Of a DNA stretch of 64,000 bases, positions 17,963 through 27,040 are shown one piece after another. The notes under the pieces are model-generated. The model was not told where the DNA came from and ran no database searches. It saw nothing but the letters and a program-made list of their open reading frames with translations. The translations under genes and the position numbers were made by a program. This stretch comes from Treponema sp. (GTDB lineage Bacteria > Spirochaetota > Spirochaetia > Treponematales > Treponemataceae). The stretch covers positions 1-64,000 of the forward strand of contig JAEESN010000002.1 in the NCBI GenBank assembly GCA_016286365.1. The letters run 5' to 3'. The stretch's first letter is position 1; the number at the start of each line of letters is the position of its first letter.

Positions 17963-20332
17963 TTATTTTTTAACGGATTTTCGATCTTCGGTACCAAATG
18001 GTTTAGTTATAAACAAGAGAACTGGGGTCAATGTGTAGTCGGCAATCAATGCGCTGCCAAGACCTACAATCGAAAGCCAGCCGATATTTACTAAAACAGT
18101 CATTGTGCTTGTAAGGAAGATTCCGAACATTGCGCACAAGATGATTGTTGTCATGATCATTGTTTTTCCGATTTCGCGGTATGAGTTCAAAACTGCCTGC
18201 CTGTAATTTCCTGTAAGCTCAAAGTGATACTTGATGTGATTTGTAAAGTGGATTGTATCATCAACGGCAATACCAAGAATCATCGGTATAATCATTGCAG
18301 TAATCATGTCGAGATTGACTCCGGCGTATCCCATAATTCCTCCGATGATTGCAATTGGTGCAACGTTTGGAATCATTGCGATAAAACCAGTTCTAAACGA
18401 TGTGAATGCCAGGATGAGCAAAAGCAAAATTACGATGAGCGAAGTTCCGATTGAGCTGAGTGAACCACGAACAAGTTTTCCGTTCATCTGTGCATACTGA
18501 ACAACCTCACCTACTACACCGGCATTCGATGCATCAGGGAAAAGCTCTGCACACCATTTTTTTACTTCCTCAAGATTACGAACAATTTCTTCGCCGTCAT
18601 ATCCATTAAGTTCTATATGAAGATAACCGGCCTTAAAGTCTTCGCTTACGTAATTATATAAATCAGAACCACCAGAAATCTCGTAGAGGAACATTTCCTG
18701 ACTTACAAGCTCCTGATCATCCGGGATAACATAGAAGGCAGGATCGTCGCTGTTCAAAGTGCGGTTCATTTCTTTGATTACTTTGGTAACAGAAGAAACA
18801 CGTGGCTTTCCGTTAGAAACTTTTGTAGAGCTGAGTGTTCCAATACGGGCCGCAAGTTCATCCATATTTTTAAGAACTTCCGGATTTTTAAGAGCGTCCT
18901 CTTCCTGATATTCAACAAGAACTTCGTAACTGTACTGACTTCCAAGCTGGCTTCGTGTGATTTCCATAAGGCGCTTGATGTATGGAGTACGCTCGCCCAT
19001 CATATCAGCATAGTTCATGTTTACCTTGATTTTGAACATGCCCGGAACTACTGCAAGAATAACTGCGGCACCGGCAATAATTGTAATCCATTTTTTATTA
19101 AGAATTGATTTTCCCATTGCTTCTACACGAAGGTCAGAATTAGTTGATCCTTCATTCTGTACATATGTTGGATCAGGTTCCTGATTTTTTCCAAAGCTGT
19201 AAAGAACAGGAAGAAGTATGATTTCGAAAATGAAAACTGCAAGAACGGCAGCGGCTGTAATTCCACCGACCCAGCGCATAGGTCTGATGTTTGCAGAAAG
19301 GAAAGAGAGCATACCGGCCATTGTTGTGATTACTGTAAAGAAAAGTGCCCATCCGGAATCTCTGATTCCCATTATTACAGATTCTTTTCTCTGTCCTGTT
19401 TTTCTAAAGTATATCTTAAAGCTGTTGATATAGTGAACTGCATAACCTACCGCAAGAGCCATGGCAAGAAGAACAGTTACGAGAATCATTGTGTTGTTTC
19501 CCTTTATGTTCATCCAGGCAGAAAAACCAAGTGTTGTACAAATAGCTCCGATTGTAGCAATTGAAGGAACAACAACTCCACGCAATGAACGGATAAAGAT
19601 GATTAAGAATAAAATCATGACTACAAATCCGATTGCAATTCTGCTTATACACTGTGTAGTAATCTGATCTTCTTCTTCGTATTCTGTATAAGAAAGTCCA
19701 GCAGGGCGGATTTCCCATTTATCTGATTTATACTTTGGGTCATTAAAGATTGACATTGCAGGTGGAGCAATTTTATGCATTGCCTCATCAAGTCCTTCGG
19801 AATACTGTTCAAGATTTACGATGAGCCATGTTTCCGTACAGTCGGCACTTACAAGATTGTTTATCAAAGACTCACGACTTAAGATGAAGGCCTTTTTCTC
19901 GGCTAATTCCTGTGGATCTGTTGGAACACCATCTTCGAAAGGACTTTTTACTTCAAAGCCTTCGTCTGTTCCTATTGGAAGAGATAATTCCATTAATGAT
20001 GTAATACTTCCGGCATAAGGAACATTGTTTAAAAGATCGTCACCAAGTTCATCAATCATCTGAAGAACATCCGGATCAAAAACATTGTCTGCTTTTATGT
20101 GAGCAAGAAGTGAATCTGTAGAACCGAAAATACTTTCAAAATGATCCTGGTTTACTTTTGTTGTTTCCCAGTCATCAAACCAGTCTTCTTCTCCGTTATC
20201 AAGTTTAATACGCGGAAGGCCAAGACATCCGATTATTGTGATTACAAGAAGGCCAATAATAAACCCCCATCGATGCTTTACTTCAAAACGACCGAATTTT
20301 TCAAACCAGTCGTTGATTTTAGTTACTTTCAT
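17963..20332 (-). CDS. MMPL/RND family transporter
   Basis: A ~789-residue RND-superfamily transporter with two sterol-sensing-like repeats. Each repeat has a periplasmic loop domain after TM1 or TM7 followed by a helical bundle. The typical motif GIAVDDTIHFTNHIKYHF is in the second half and AVGYAVHYINSFKIYF in the first. These pumps export lipids or other hydrophobic molecules with the proton gradient. It heads an operon with LolA-like and barrel genes under a divergent TetR repressor. Start 20332 follows AGGAGG; the longer ORF start (20362) is unlikely. Confidence 0.9.
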   Translation of the reverse strand: MKVTKINDWFEKFGRFEVKHRWGFIIGLLVITIIGCLGLPRIKLDNGEEDWFDDWETTKVNQDHFESIFGSTDSLLAHIKADNVFDPDVLQMIDELGDDLLNNVPYAGSITSLMELSLPIGTDEGFEVKSPFEDGVPTDPQELAEKKAFILSRESLINNLVSADCTETWLIVNLEQYSEGLDEAMHKIAPPAMSIFNDPKYKSDKWEIRPAGLSYTEYEEEDQITTQCISRIAIGFVVMILFLIIFIRSLRGVVVPSIATIGAICTTLGFSAWMNIKGNNTMILVTVLLAMALAVGYAVHYINSFKIYFRKTGQRKESVIMGIRDSGWALFFTVITTMAGMLSFLSANIRPMRWVGGITAAAVLAVFIFEIILLPVLYSFGKNQEPDPTYVQNEGSTNSDLRVEAMGKSILNKKWITIIAGAAVILAVVPGMFKIKVNMNYADMMGERTPYIKRLMEITRSQLGSQYSYEVLVEYQEEDALKNPEVLKNMDELAARIGTLSSTKVSNGKPRVSSVTKVIKEMNRTLNSDDPAFYVIPDDQELVSQEMFLYEISGGSDLYNYVSEDFKAGYLHIELNGYDGEEIVRNLEEVKKWCAELFPDASNAGVVGEVVQYAQMNGKLVRGSLSSIGTSLIVILLLLILAFTSFRTGFIAMIPNVAPIAIIGGIMGYAGVNLDMITAMIIPMILGIAVDDTIHFTNHIKYHFELTGNYRQAVLNSYREIGKTMIMTTIILCAMFGIFLTSTMTVLVNIGWLSIVGLGSALIADYTLTPVLLFITKPFGTEDRKSVKK

Positions 20333-20433
20333 AATGGATTTATCCTCCTGAGGGAAAACCATTAAATGAGTTTGGCAAGGCTTTAAGCATAGCGTACCTT
20401 GAAATACTCATGTTATAGTTTTCTGTTTTATAC

Positions 20434-20508
20434 GTTAGCAGTTGCTAACAAAATTGATAACACTGTTATCGTTAACAGATGATAATGATAACAGTGTTAT
20501 CTTGTCAA
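20434..20508 (-). promoter_or_regulatory. MMPL operon promoter with TetR operators and a metal-box variant
   Basis: On the minus strand, -35 TTGACA (20508-20503) and -10 TATCAT (20484-20479) are 18 bp apart. The spacer holds GATAACAGTGTTATC (20487-20501). A second copy, GATAACACTGTTATC, is at 20456-20470. A third palindrome, GTTAGCAGTTGCTAAC (20434-20449), is a variant of the metal box with G/C at the inner positions. Confidence 0.8.
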
Positions 20509-20589
20509 TAGAATTCAGGAAAAATTCAGCCCAAAATGCAAAAAATTAACAAATTTTGATAACAATGATTTACCTTCTTGATTTTTTTA

Positions 20590-20606
20590 GATAACACTGT
20601 TATCGT
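20590..20606 (+). promoter_or_regulatory. TetR operator and leaderless promoter of the tetR gene
   Basis: GATAACACTGTTATC (20590-20604) overlaps the -10 TATCGT (20601-20606), with a TTGATT -35 17 bp upstream. The ATG follows 7 nt after the -10. The same palindrome occurs twice before the divergent MMPL operon, so the repressor likely controls both. Confidence 0.75.
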
Positions 20607-20613
20607 TAGTATT

Positions 20614-21243
20614 ATGAGCGAATCAGCCGCAGAAACAAAAAGTAAAATTCTCGAAAGTGCTAAAAACGAATTCCTGGATAAAGGATTTATGAATGCATCG
20701 CTTCGTACGATTGCTGCAAACGCAGGACTGACCACGGGCGCAATGTATCGTCATTTTAAAGATAAGGATGCCCTTTTCTGCGCCCTTGTAGACGATGCAA
20801 TCGATGTAACAACAAAAGCCGTTATGGCTGCTGATGTAGTGATGCACCAGGGGGAAGAAAACCCTGTAAGCGAAGAACATCATAAAAAAGAAAACGCAAT
20901 CTTAACGAATCTTCTGGATTATTTATATGCCAATTTTGATGCCTTCACCCTGCTTCTTACAAAGGCTTCGGGAAGTACCCATGAAAACTTCCTCGACGAA
21001 ATGTGCGAGCTTTATACTAAAAACTGTATGAAGACATTTAAATGGTTTTATAAGCAGGGACTGGCAAAAAATGCTCCTGATGAAATGACAGTTCATGTAA
21101 TCGCATCGAGCCTCATAAACGGATTTGCAGAAATCATCCTGCATAAGATTTCGAAACGCAACGCAATAAAATTCGTAGAAAATATAAGTAATCTCTTCCA
21201 CTACGGTACCATCCACATGATGGGCATTCCGTTTAAGGACTAA
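20614..21243 (+). CDS. TetR family transcriptional repressor
   Basis: A 209-residue TetR regulator from the start at 20614 (MSESAAETKSKILESAKNEF). The DNA-binding helix-turn-helix is clear: GFMNASLRTIAANAGLTTGAMYRHFKDKDALF. The C-terminal helical domain binds an unknown ligand, perhaps the cargo of the MMPL system. The upstream TTG start at 20578 would place the operator within the coding region, so it is rejected. It overlaps the end of the convergent ZIP gene by 4 bases. Confidence 0.9.
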   Translation: MSESAAETKSKILESAKNEFLDKGFMNASLRTIAANAGLTTGAMYRHFKDKDALFCALVDDAIDVTTKAVMAADVVMHQGEENPVSEEHHKKENAILTNLLDYLYANFDAFTLLLTKASGSTHENFLDEMCELYTKNCMKTFKWFYKQGLAKNAPDEMTVHVIASSLINGFAEIILHKISKRNAIKFVENISNLFHYGTIHMMGIPFKD

Positions 21244-22019
21244 CCCAGAGCAACATCCAGAATCATCATCAGGGCAAAGCCGAGCATAAAGGTGATTGTG
21301 CCCCAGTTAGAATGTTCGCCTTCTGCCATTTCTGGAACAAGTTCTTCTATTACGACATAAATCATAGCGCCGGCTGCAAAGCTTAAAAAATATGGAAGGA
21401 CGGGCATTACAAGGCTTGAAAGAAGGATTGTAAGTAAACCCGCAATTGGTTCAACAATTCCGGAAAGAACACCATACCAGCAGGATTTTGCTTTAGAAAG
21501 ACCGCGGGAATGAAGCGGCATGGAGATGATTGCTCCTTCCGGAAAGTTTTGAATCGCAATTCCAAGGGCTAGAGAAAGAGCACCTGCCTGCGAAATCTGT
21601 GCAGATCCACTTGCCCATCCGGCATATAAAATACCAACGGCCATTCCTTCAGGAATATTATGAAGGGTAACTGCTAAAACCATCATCGTAGTTTTCTGAA
21701 GTTTAGACTTTGGACCTTCCTCGGTTTCATCAAGGTGCATGTGAGGAACAGTCTTATCGAGAATCAAAAGGAAAATCATCCCGATACAAAATCCTACCGC
21801 AGCAGGAATAAAAGAAAGTTTCCCCCAGTCAGAAACCATTTCCATAGAAGGAATAAGAAGACTCCAGACAGAAGCGGCCACCATAACACCTGCGGCAAAG
21901 CCCGAAAGCATTTTCTGAATTTTTGAATTCAACTCCTTTTTCATAAAGAAAACAAGGGCCGAACCAAGAGCAGTTCCTAAAAATGGAATTAAAAGTCCTT
22001 TCGCAATTATGTAAGTCAT
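21240..22019 (-). CDS. ZIP family metal transporter
   Basis: A 259-residue membrane protein of the ZIP family. The paired metal motifs in TM4 and TM5 are LHNIPEGMAVG and AIQNFPEGAIIS, and a His/Asp-rich loop (PHMHLDETEEG) precedes them. ZIPs bring divalent metals (Zn, Fe, Mn) into the cytoplasm. The divergent intergenic region with the HXXEE gene contains a perfect metal box (22095-22110), 76 bases from this start, which supports metal-dependent control. Confidence 0.9.
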   Translation of the reverse strand: MTYIIAKGLLIPFLGTALGSALVFFMKKELNSKIQKMLSGFAAGVMVAASVWSLLIPSMEMVSDWGKLSFIPAAVGFCIGMIFLLILDKTVPHMHLDETEEGPKSKLQKTTMMVLAVTLHNIPEGMAVGILYAGWASGSAQISQAGALSLALGIAIQNFPEGAIISMPLHSRGLSKAKSCWYGVLSGIVEPIAGLLTILLSSLVMPVLPYFLSFAAGAMIYVVIEELVPEMAEGEHSNWGTITFMLGFALMMILDVALG

Positions 22020-22094
22020 GACTAATAGTATACACTATTTTCCTGGATTTTTGTAGATATATCATTTTTTGAACAACTGTAACCGGCTGATTTG

Positions 22095-22130
22095 GTTAGT
22101 TTTGACTAACTCTAGCAAAGAGTATATAAT
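22095..22130 (+). promoter_or_regulatory. Metal box overlapping a strong promoter (HXXEE gene; possibly ZIP)
   Basis: The box GTTAGTTTTGACTAAC (22095-22110) contains the -35 TTGACT (22102-22107). A consensus -10 TATAAT follows at 22125-22130 after 17 bp. A bound protein would cover the -35. Confidence 0.8.
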
Positions 22131-22219
22131 GTCATTTATGACAATCAAACGCCTGTGTCCCTGCAGCTTTTTGAGTGTGTCAAAAAACAGTTTTTAAAAA
22201 TCAGTTTATGGAGGTTTCA

Positions 22220-22750
22220 ATGAAAGAATATGTCTGGCTTTTTCCAATCATTTTTATGTTTCACGACATGGAAGAAATAATCGGCTTTAAATTTTTCTTA
22301 CGTCAGAATCAGGCAGAACTCAAAAAACGCTTTCCATTCATCCTCCACCGTTACAAAGATTTTTCCACAGAAGGATTTGCACTTGCCGTATACGAAGAAC
22401 TGATTTTATGTATTTTAATTTCCACCCTCGCCTATTTTATCGACCGTAATTTTTTGTGGTACATCTGGCTAGGAGCTTTCCTTGGCTGCGACATCCATTT
22501 TTTTGTACATTTAATCCAGGTAAGTATTTACCGCCGCTATATTCCTGCATGCATCACAAGTCTTATCTGTCTTCCAATCAACACGCTGATTATCTGTAAG
22601 TGCATTTTATTTATTGAAGACTCTGCTTTATTTGCAGGGGCCTTTATGCTTTCGGGTGCAATCCTTGTTTTTGTAAACATCATGATTGCCCAAAAGCTTA
22701 TGGGATGGTTTACAAAAATTACAAAAGACCAAAAGTATGACCAAGCATAG
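22220..22750 (+). CDS. HXXEE domain membrane protein
   Basis: A 176-residue protein with about five membrane helices and the defining H-x-x-E-E motif (FHDMEEI) near residue 14, plus later histidines (DIHFFVHL) at helix ends. The family is of unknown function, but the conserved His/Glu pairs suggest metal binding. Start 22220 has GGAGG 6 nt upstream; the longer ORF start lacks one. A metal box overlaps its promoter, which fits a metal-linked role. Its 3' end overlaps the convergent flavodoxin-like gene by 32 bases. Confidence 0.75.
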   Translation: MKEYVWLFPIIFMFHDMEEIIGFKFFLRQNQAELKKRFPFILHRYKDFSTEGFALAVYEELILCILISTLAYFIDRNFLWYIWLGAFLGCDIHFFVHLIQVSIYRRYIPACITSLICLPINTLIICKCILFIEDSALFAGAFMLSGAILVFVNIMIAQKLMGWFTKITKDQKYDQA

Positions 22751-23624
22751 TTGTCCACGATTCAATTGAGTTCACCGTTATATATTTTTTTACCTCATTA
22801 ACGGCGCCCTTTGGAAGCCACGGATTAAAATGATTGAACACTACATCAACTTTTTTCTGCAAAAGAACATCCTTATTTCTGATAATAAAATCTCTGACTG
22901 GCGCACACATTCTGAACACCCAGATTGGAGTAACGATGATGATCCTGTCATAATCAGAAAGAGAAACTTCAAGCTCACGAGTTTTCATCTGCCACATATG
23001 CATGCCAAATCGTCCGCACCACCAAAAGCCGAGCGTTCCTTCTGTCATCTCATCAGTTTTTAATTCTGTGATTTCCGAGCCTTCGCGGTCTGCAGTCATA
23101 TAGGCGATACGCTTTGTATACTTCATCCTCGAAAAATAAACTGTGAGTGTTTTTGATTTTTTGCTGATATTTTTATAAGCCGCTTCATCAAACTTAAAAT
23201 TCACCTGATTAAAACAAACAAGAGCATTGTAGCCGAAAAAGAGCTGTAAAACGCCAAAAGTAAAATAACAGTTATCGAGGATGTTTGGCGGGAAGATTAT
23301 AAACTGAATCGTAATCCAAAGCATGAGCGTAAATCCAAAAATTGTTCCAAGGACAAAGCCCGCCTTTTTATTTTTTATAAGCAAAAATGAGGCAATCAGA
23401 TTAGAAATCCCGTTCACAATAATCAGCATGATGCCTGAAAAAATATAATCCTGAAAAAGCACATCCGAAAATGGCAGCACGGCAAAATAAGGAAGCATAG
23501 CCTGCATGTGCAAAATACTTCCATCCGGCGCGATGAGCATGGAAACCCCGCCAACCATTGCCCCAAGCCCGATGAACAGACACCAGAATAACAATATACC
23601 CTTTAATACTTTAAGTTTTCGCAT
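22719..23624 (-). CDS. Four-helix membrane domain fused to flavodoxin-like domain
   Basis: A 301-residue protein. Residues 1-145 carry four hydrophobic helices. Residues ~155-300 form a flavodoxin-like domain, with KTLTVYFSRMKYTKRIAY as the phosphate-loop region and DYDRIIIVTPIWVFRMCAPVRDFI as the typical 'vilG.PvW....a.pvr.Fi' strand. The phosphate loop is altered, so FMN binding is likely but unproven. A membrane-tethered flavodoxin could pass electrons at the inner membrane. AAGGAG precedes the start. It overlaps the HXXEE gene tail-to-tail. Confidence 0.7.
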   Translation of the reverse strand: MRKLKVLKGILLFWCLFIGLGAMVGGVSMLIAPDGSILHMQAMLPYFAVLPFSDVLFQDYIFSGIMLIIVNGISNLIASFLLIKNKKAGFVLGTIFGFTLMLWITIQFIIFPPNILDNCYFTFGVLQLFFGYNALVCFNQVNFKFDEAAYKNISKKSKTLTVYFSRMKYTKRIAYMTADREGSEITELKTDEMTEGTLGFWWCGRFGMHMWQMKTRELEVSLSDYDRIIIVTPIWVFRMCAPVRDFIIRNKDVLLQKKVDVVFNHFNPWLPKGAVNEVKKYITVNSIESWTTMLGHTFGLL

Positions 23625-23793
23625 GTGTTGAACTCCTTAGGATTATTATAGCATTTTTTTAAGGTTTGATGAAAAAAAATCAGCTTTGGAAAATTATTTT
23701 GGATTTACAATTTCTATTTCATAACTACAGAAAAGTTCAGCCTAACGACGCCCATAAAATTTGCCTTTGCTTTAAATAATCAGATTTATCAAT

Positions 23794-23799
23794 TATAAT
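23794..23799 (+). promoter_or_regulatory. -10 box of a probable leaderless mRNA
   Basis: TATAAT ends 6 nt before the ATG at 23806, and no Shine-Dalgarno sequence is present. Confidence 0.5.
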
Positions 23800-23805
23800 T
23801 ATCTT

Positions 23806-24555
23806 ATGCGAAAACTTATTATGCCATTAGTATGCCTTTTCGTTATGACATCATGCGATCCATTTTCCTTAATCGACACAGAACCGCAGAATGCACGTGA
23901 ATTTCTTGAAGCAAATTTTGAAGGAAGTTTTACTAATGAACGTCAGATTACTTTAGACCCGGACTCCACCAGATATGATTCATCAGAATATTCATCATGC
24001 AAGCTTACAAAATTTTATTCTTCATTTTTACAGACTGATGTTGTTGTAGTTGATAAGCTTCCTGACAAGGATGATAAATTACACTCATTTTCGACCAATT
24101 TTCTTTTTATTCAATATAACAATTATTATACAGATGAAATTCAAAAACTTATAACCCCTGATTTTTCGGATTCAAAAGTGCTGTATGATTATGACTGGAT
24201 GTTTTCGCATGTAACACAAGGGGAAAAAAATAAGCAAGAGTTTTTAGATTATGAGTGGTATGCTTTTAAAAGACACAATCTGTACATCCTGATTAATGTA
24301 TCCAGTGAAGAATTACCGGAGATAGAAACCAGACTTAAATCTATAAGCTTCAGGCTTTACAGCAAAAATAGAAAAAATCATTTTACCGAAGTACCAATAT
24401 ACTTTTTTATAACCACTCCTCAGTCACGTTCAGGAATAACTTTTGATTATGATTCAATTATAGTTGATGATTTTTTTAATAACCAGGAAGTAAGACAGAT
24501 AATATCAAAAGCTTATAAACAGGAAGACCTGCGCTTGGAGGAAATACAGCCATGA
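23806..24555 (+). CDS. Predicted lipoprotein of unknown family
   Basis: A 249-residue exported protein with a lipobox (VMTSC at residue ~17) followed by a soluble domain rich in Asp, Tyr and Ser. I recognise no family. The next gene is similar in size and also a lipoprotein, and starts within its last four bases (ATGA overlap), so the pair is co-translated and may form a complex on the periplasmic side of a membrane. The ATG lies 6 nt after a TATAAT, without a ribosome site. Confidence 0.75.
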   Translation: MRKLIMPLVCLFVMTSCDPFSLIDTEPQNAREFLEANFEGSFTNERQITLDPDSTRYDSSEYSSCKLTKFYSSFLQTDVVVVDKLPDKDDKLHSFSTNFLFIQYNNYYTDEIQKLITPDFSDSKVLYDYDWMFSHVTQGEKNKQEFLDYEWYAFKRHNLYILINVSSEELPEIETRLKSISFRLYSKNRKNHFTEVPIYFFITTPQSRSGITFDYDSIIVDDFFNNQEVRQIISKAYKQEDLRLEEIQP

Positions 24556-25307
24556 AAAAATTATCATTTCTAATCTTACTAGCCTGCTGTATACTTCTAA
24601 CAGGCTGCCCTTTATTTTATTCAGACAAACTTGAAAATCACAAGAGCATGACAGCCGAAGAGCTCACAGAATATATCAATTCTCTGGATTATGGCACAAC
24701 ATTTACATTGATAGATTCTGATTTTTCACAAAACAAGGATACAAAAACCACGACAGTATATCTTAAAGCTCAAGATTTACCCGAAAAAACAATAAGGGCA
24801 TATCAACACTGGTGTATGTATGGAGGTGATATTGACTCCATAGCACGAACCACAATACCAGCCTACCATGACATATATTATTGTGATTACCCATTTTATA
24901 AATTTGAAAATGAAATTACATCATATTTTGAAGAGCTTTATTCCCCGCTTGTAAAGAATCTTGAAAAAAATAAAGAATGGAAAATTCTTATAAAACCAAA
25001 GATGAGCACTTTTTTTGCTTCTAAATATGATGTTTCCCGTGATTACGAAACTTGCGAAGAAACTTTAGAAAACACAAATTATTATATTTACCTTTTAATA
25101 AACAAAGAATTAACTTCACAGACAGAACGTGAATATAATTCTTTTATGTATGATTTAAAACAGTCCGTTAGCGATAGGCGCTGGTTCTGGGATGATTTTT
25201 CCTGCTACTATTCCACCACCTATTCCGCCAAAACCATTTCCGACCAGACCCTCTCCGATCCAGATTTCCCTTCCCGCACCGGAGTTTTCATTCCTGATGG
25301 AGAATAG
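24552..25307 (+). CDS. Predicted lipoprotein of unknown family
   Basis: A 251-residue exported protein with signal MKKLSFLILLACCILLTGC (lipobox LTGC). The mature part is acidic and tyrosine-rich. No family is recognised. It is translationally coupled to the preceding lipoprotein by a 4-base overlap. The C-terminal ~35 residues are low in complexity (SDRRWFWDDFSCYYSTTYS...) and lead straight into hairpin array A2, so the original 3' end may have been altered when the array arrived. Confidence 0.7.
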   Translation: MKKLSFLILLACCILLTGCPLFYSDKLENHKSMTAEELTEYINSLDYGTTFTLIDSDFSQNKDTKTTTVYLKAQDLPEKTIRAYQHWCMYGGDIDSIARTTIPAYHDIYYCDYPFYKFENEITSYFEELYSPLVKNLEKNKEWKILIKPKMSTFFASKYDVSRDYETCEETLENTNYYIYLLINKELTSQTEREYNSFMYDLKQSVSDRRWFWDDFSCYYSTTYSAKTISDQTLSDPDFPSRTGVFIPDGE

Positions 25308-25368
25308 GGGGGGGCTGGAGGAAAAAAAGCTTGAAAGTACATTGAATTTGTACATTGTTATAGGACCT

Positions 25369-25662
25369 TTACATAAATTTCTAAGCTTCTGGCCACGTTT
25401 TTTATGTAAAAATTCTGTCTTTTTTCCATTTTGGCTGTAGATTTCCGTGGAATTACATAAATTTTGGCTTTTTTGCGGGCCGAATTTATGTAATTATCCG
25501 CTCATTTTTATATTTATGCAATTATATTTCTGATTTTTTAAAAGATTTTACATAAATTTCAAAGTTTCCACCACTAAGTTTTATGTAAAATTCCACTCAT
25601 TCACCCTTTCGCCAAGCAAAATTACATAAATTTCACCTTTTTTTAGCCCTAAATTTATGTAA
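25369..25662. repeat. Hairpin array A2: four 41-bp units at 84-, 95- and 74-bp pitch
   Basis: Units at 25369-25409, 25453-25493, 25548-25588 and 25622-25662 have the same arms and 41-bp size as array A1. In units 1 and 3 the second arm is TTTTTATGTAA or similar. The pitches 84, 95 and 74 bp match A3 exactly, and a shared flank (GATTTGTACnTTGTTATAGG in A3, AATTTGTACATTGTTATAGG here) shows that A2 and A3 are copies. The following ~280 bases to the next gene are C/A-rich with no gene seen. Confidence 0.9.
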
Positions 25663-25906
25663 ATCCCCCTCCAGACAGCCCAATTCTGTTTGAAGCCCCT
25701 GCAAATTATTACCATCATCAGCCAAATAAAAATCACCATCATCCTCCCCCTCACACTCCCCACAACAGCACCCCCAGCAGCTTCAGATTAATTCTTCAAA
25801 AAAATTTTTCACTGCCAAATCAACAATAAGTTTCCAAGAATCACTCTAACAACCTGCTCTTTTTGACAAAACAACAAACAACAATCTTATGAACGAATTG
25901 CATTCT

Positions 25907-25935
25907 TTGACAAAACCCTGAACTCCAATTATCAT
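25907..25935 (+). promoter_or_regulatory. Promoter of the propeller lipoprotein gene, probably leaderless
   Basis: -35 TTGACA (25907-25912), 17-bp spacer, -10 TATCAT (25930-25935), then 7 nt to the ATG at 25943. A second TTTTGACAAAAC occurs 44 bp upstream, suggesting a duplicated promoter segment. Confidence 0.65.
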
Positions 25936-25942
25936 TAATCTC

Positions 25943-27040
25943 ATGAAAACCAAACATGCCATAAAAACAATTTTCTTATTAATTTTTACAATCTTCATTT
26001 TCTCATGCAGTCATGAAGCAAAAGCTAATTTTGCAATTGGTGAAATTACGGTAATAGATTCAAGTTCGATTTCGGCGCTGAAAGGATATTATCCTGATGG
26101 GAAACTATGCACGATTCAAACAGGCGAAAATGAGTGGCAGATGTTTTGGGCAGAAAAGAATGATTATTTAACTACAGCTACAAGTCCATGGCCGGAAGAT
26201 CACTGTTCACAGGTAAACAATTCAAATATGGTTTTTGGTAAAGATAAGCTTCAGCAAAACCCGGAACACAAAATCACAAATTTTAATGAAAACGGCGCCT
26301 GGTTCATCGGTGTATTTCCATTGAATGATCCAAACGACGGAAAATATGTGGGCTTTTTTCATGCAGAAAGTCACTACGATAATGAGGGAACTGCGCATAA
26401 ATCGATTGGAGCAGCCTACTCTGATGATTATGGAAGAAACTGGAAAGATGTTCAGCCGATAATCCTTTGTGAACAGGCAAAAGGTACGACTACTGCATGG
26501 ACAGGAATTGGTGATGGATGCGTAATAAGGGACAGAACAAATTCACGCTGGATCTGCTACTATCAGGGAAAGGCAAAGGATTCAGGTGGTTCTATAGATA
26601 ATCGACTTTGCATGGCAGCATCAGATGATCCAAAAGGAGAATCCGGCACCTGGAAAAAATGGGATGGTGAAAGTTTTTCCATACCGGCATGTAACACAGA
26701 AACAATGACAGGTGGTAAAGAATGTGCAATAAAAAATCTGGCAAAAGTTCCCGGCGCAAACCCGAGTGTTTCCTGGAATGAATACCTTCAAAAATATGTG
26801 ATGGTTTATGCATCCTGGTCACATAAGATTTACATCACCTTCAGTAGCGATGCAATAAACTGGTCAAAACCTGTTCACGTCATCGGTTCAAAAGAAAATC
26901 CATTATGGTACCCAAACCTAATCAGCGAACAGGGTGATACAATTTCCACAAAATGCAACAAACTTTATTTTTCATACCAGCAGGGTGATGATGGAAAAAG
27001 AAAAATTGCATATGTGGATATTGAGTTTAATCTACAGTAA
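25943..27040 (+). CDS. Lipoprotein with sialidase/glycoside hydrolase-like beta-propeller
   Basis: A 365-residue lipoprotein (signal ending IFSCS). The mature protein has repeated strands typical of a five-bladed propeller or BNR/Asp-box fold: SIGAAYSDDYGRNWKDV is a clear S-x-D-x-G-x-x-W Asp-box, and ITFSSDAINWSKPV is a second. Such folds occur in sialidases and GH43-type enzymes and in carbohydrate-binding surface proteins. Catalytic residues cannot be assigned. It probably acts on polysaccharide outside the cytoplasm. It converges on, and overlaps by 9 bases, the next gene. Confidence 0.7.
   Translation: MKTKHAIKTIFLLIFTIFIFSCSHEAKANFAIGEITVIDSSSISALKGYYPDGKLCTIQTGENEWQMFWAEKNDYLTTATSPWPEDHCSQVNNSNMVFGKDKLQQNPEHKITNFNENGAWFIGVFPLNDPNDGKYVGFFHAESHYDNEGTAHKSIGAAYSDDYGRNWKDVQPIILCEQAKGTTTAWTGIGDGCVIRDRTNSRWICYYQGKAKDSGGSIDNRLCMAASDDPKGESGTWKKWDGESFSIPACNTETMTGGKECAIKNLAKVPGANPSVSWNEYLQKYVMVYASWSHKIYITFSSDAINWSKPVHVIGSKENPLWYPNLISEQGDTISTKCNKLYFSYQQGDDGKRKIAYVDIEFNLQ

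Noticed and set aside
20578-20613. TTG start for the TetR protein
   Set aside because: It would put the operator and -10 in the coding region; ATG 20614 begins the typical TetR N-terminus.
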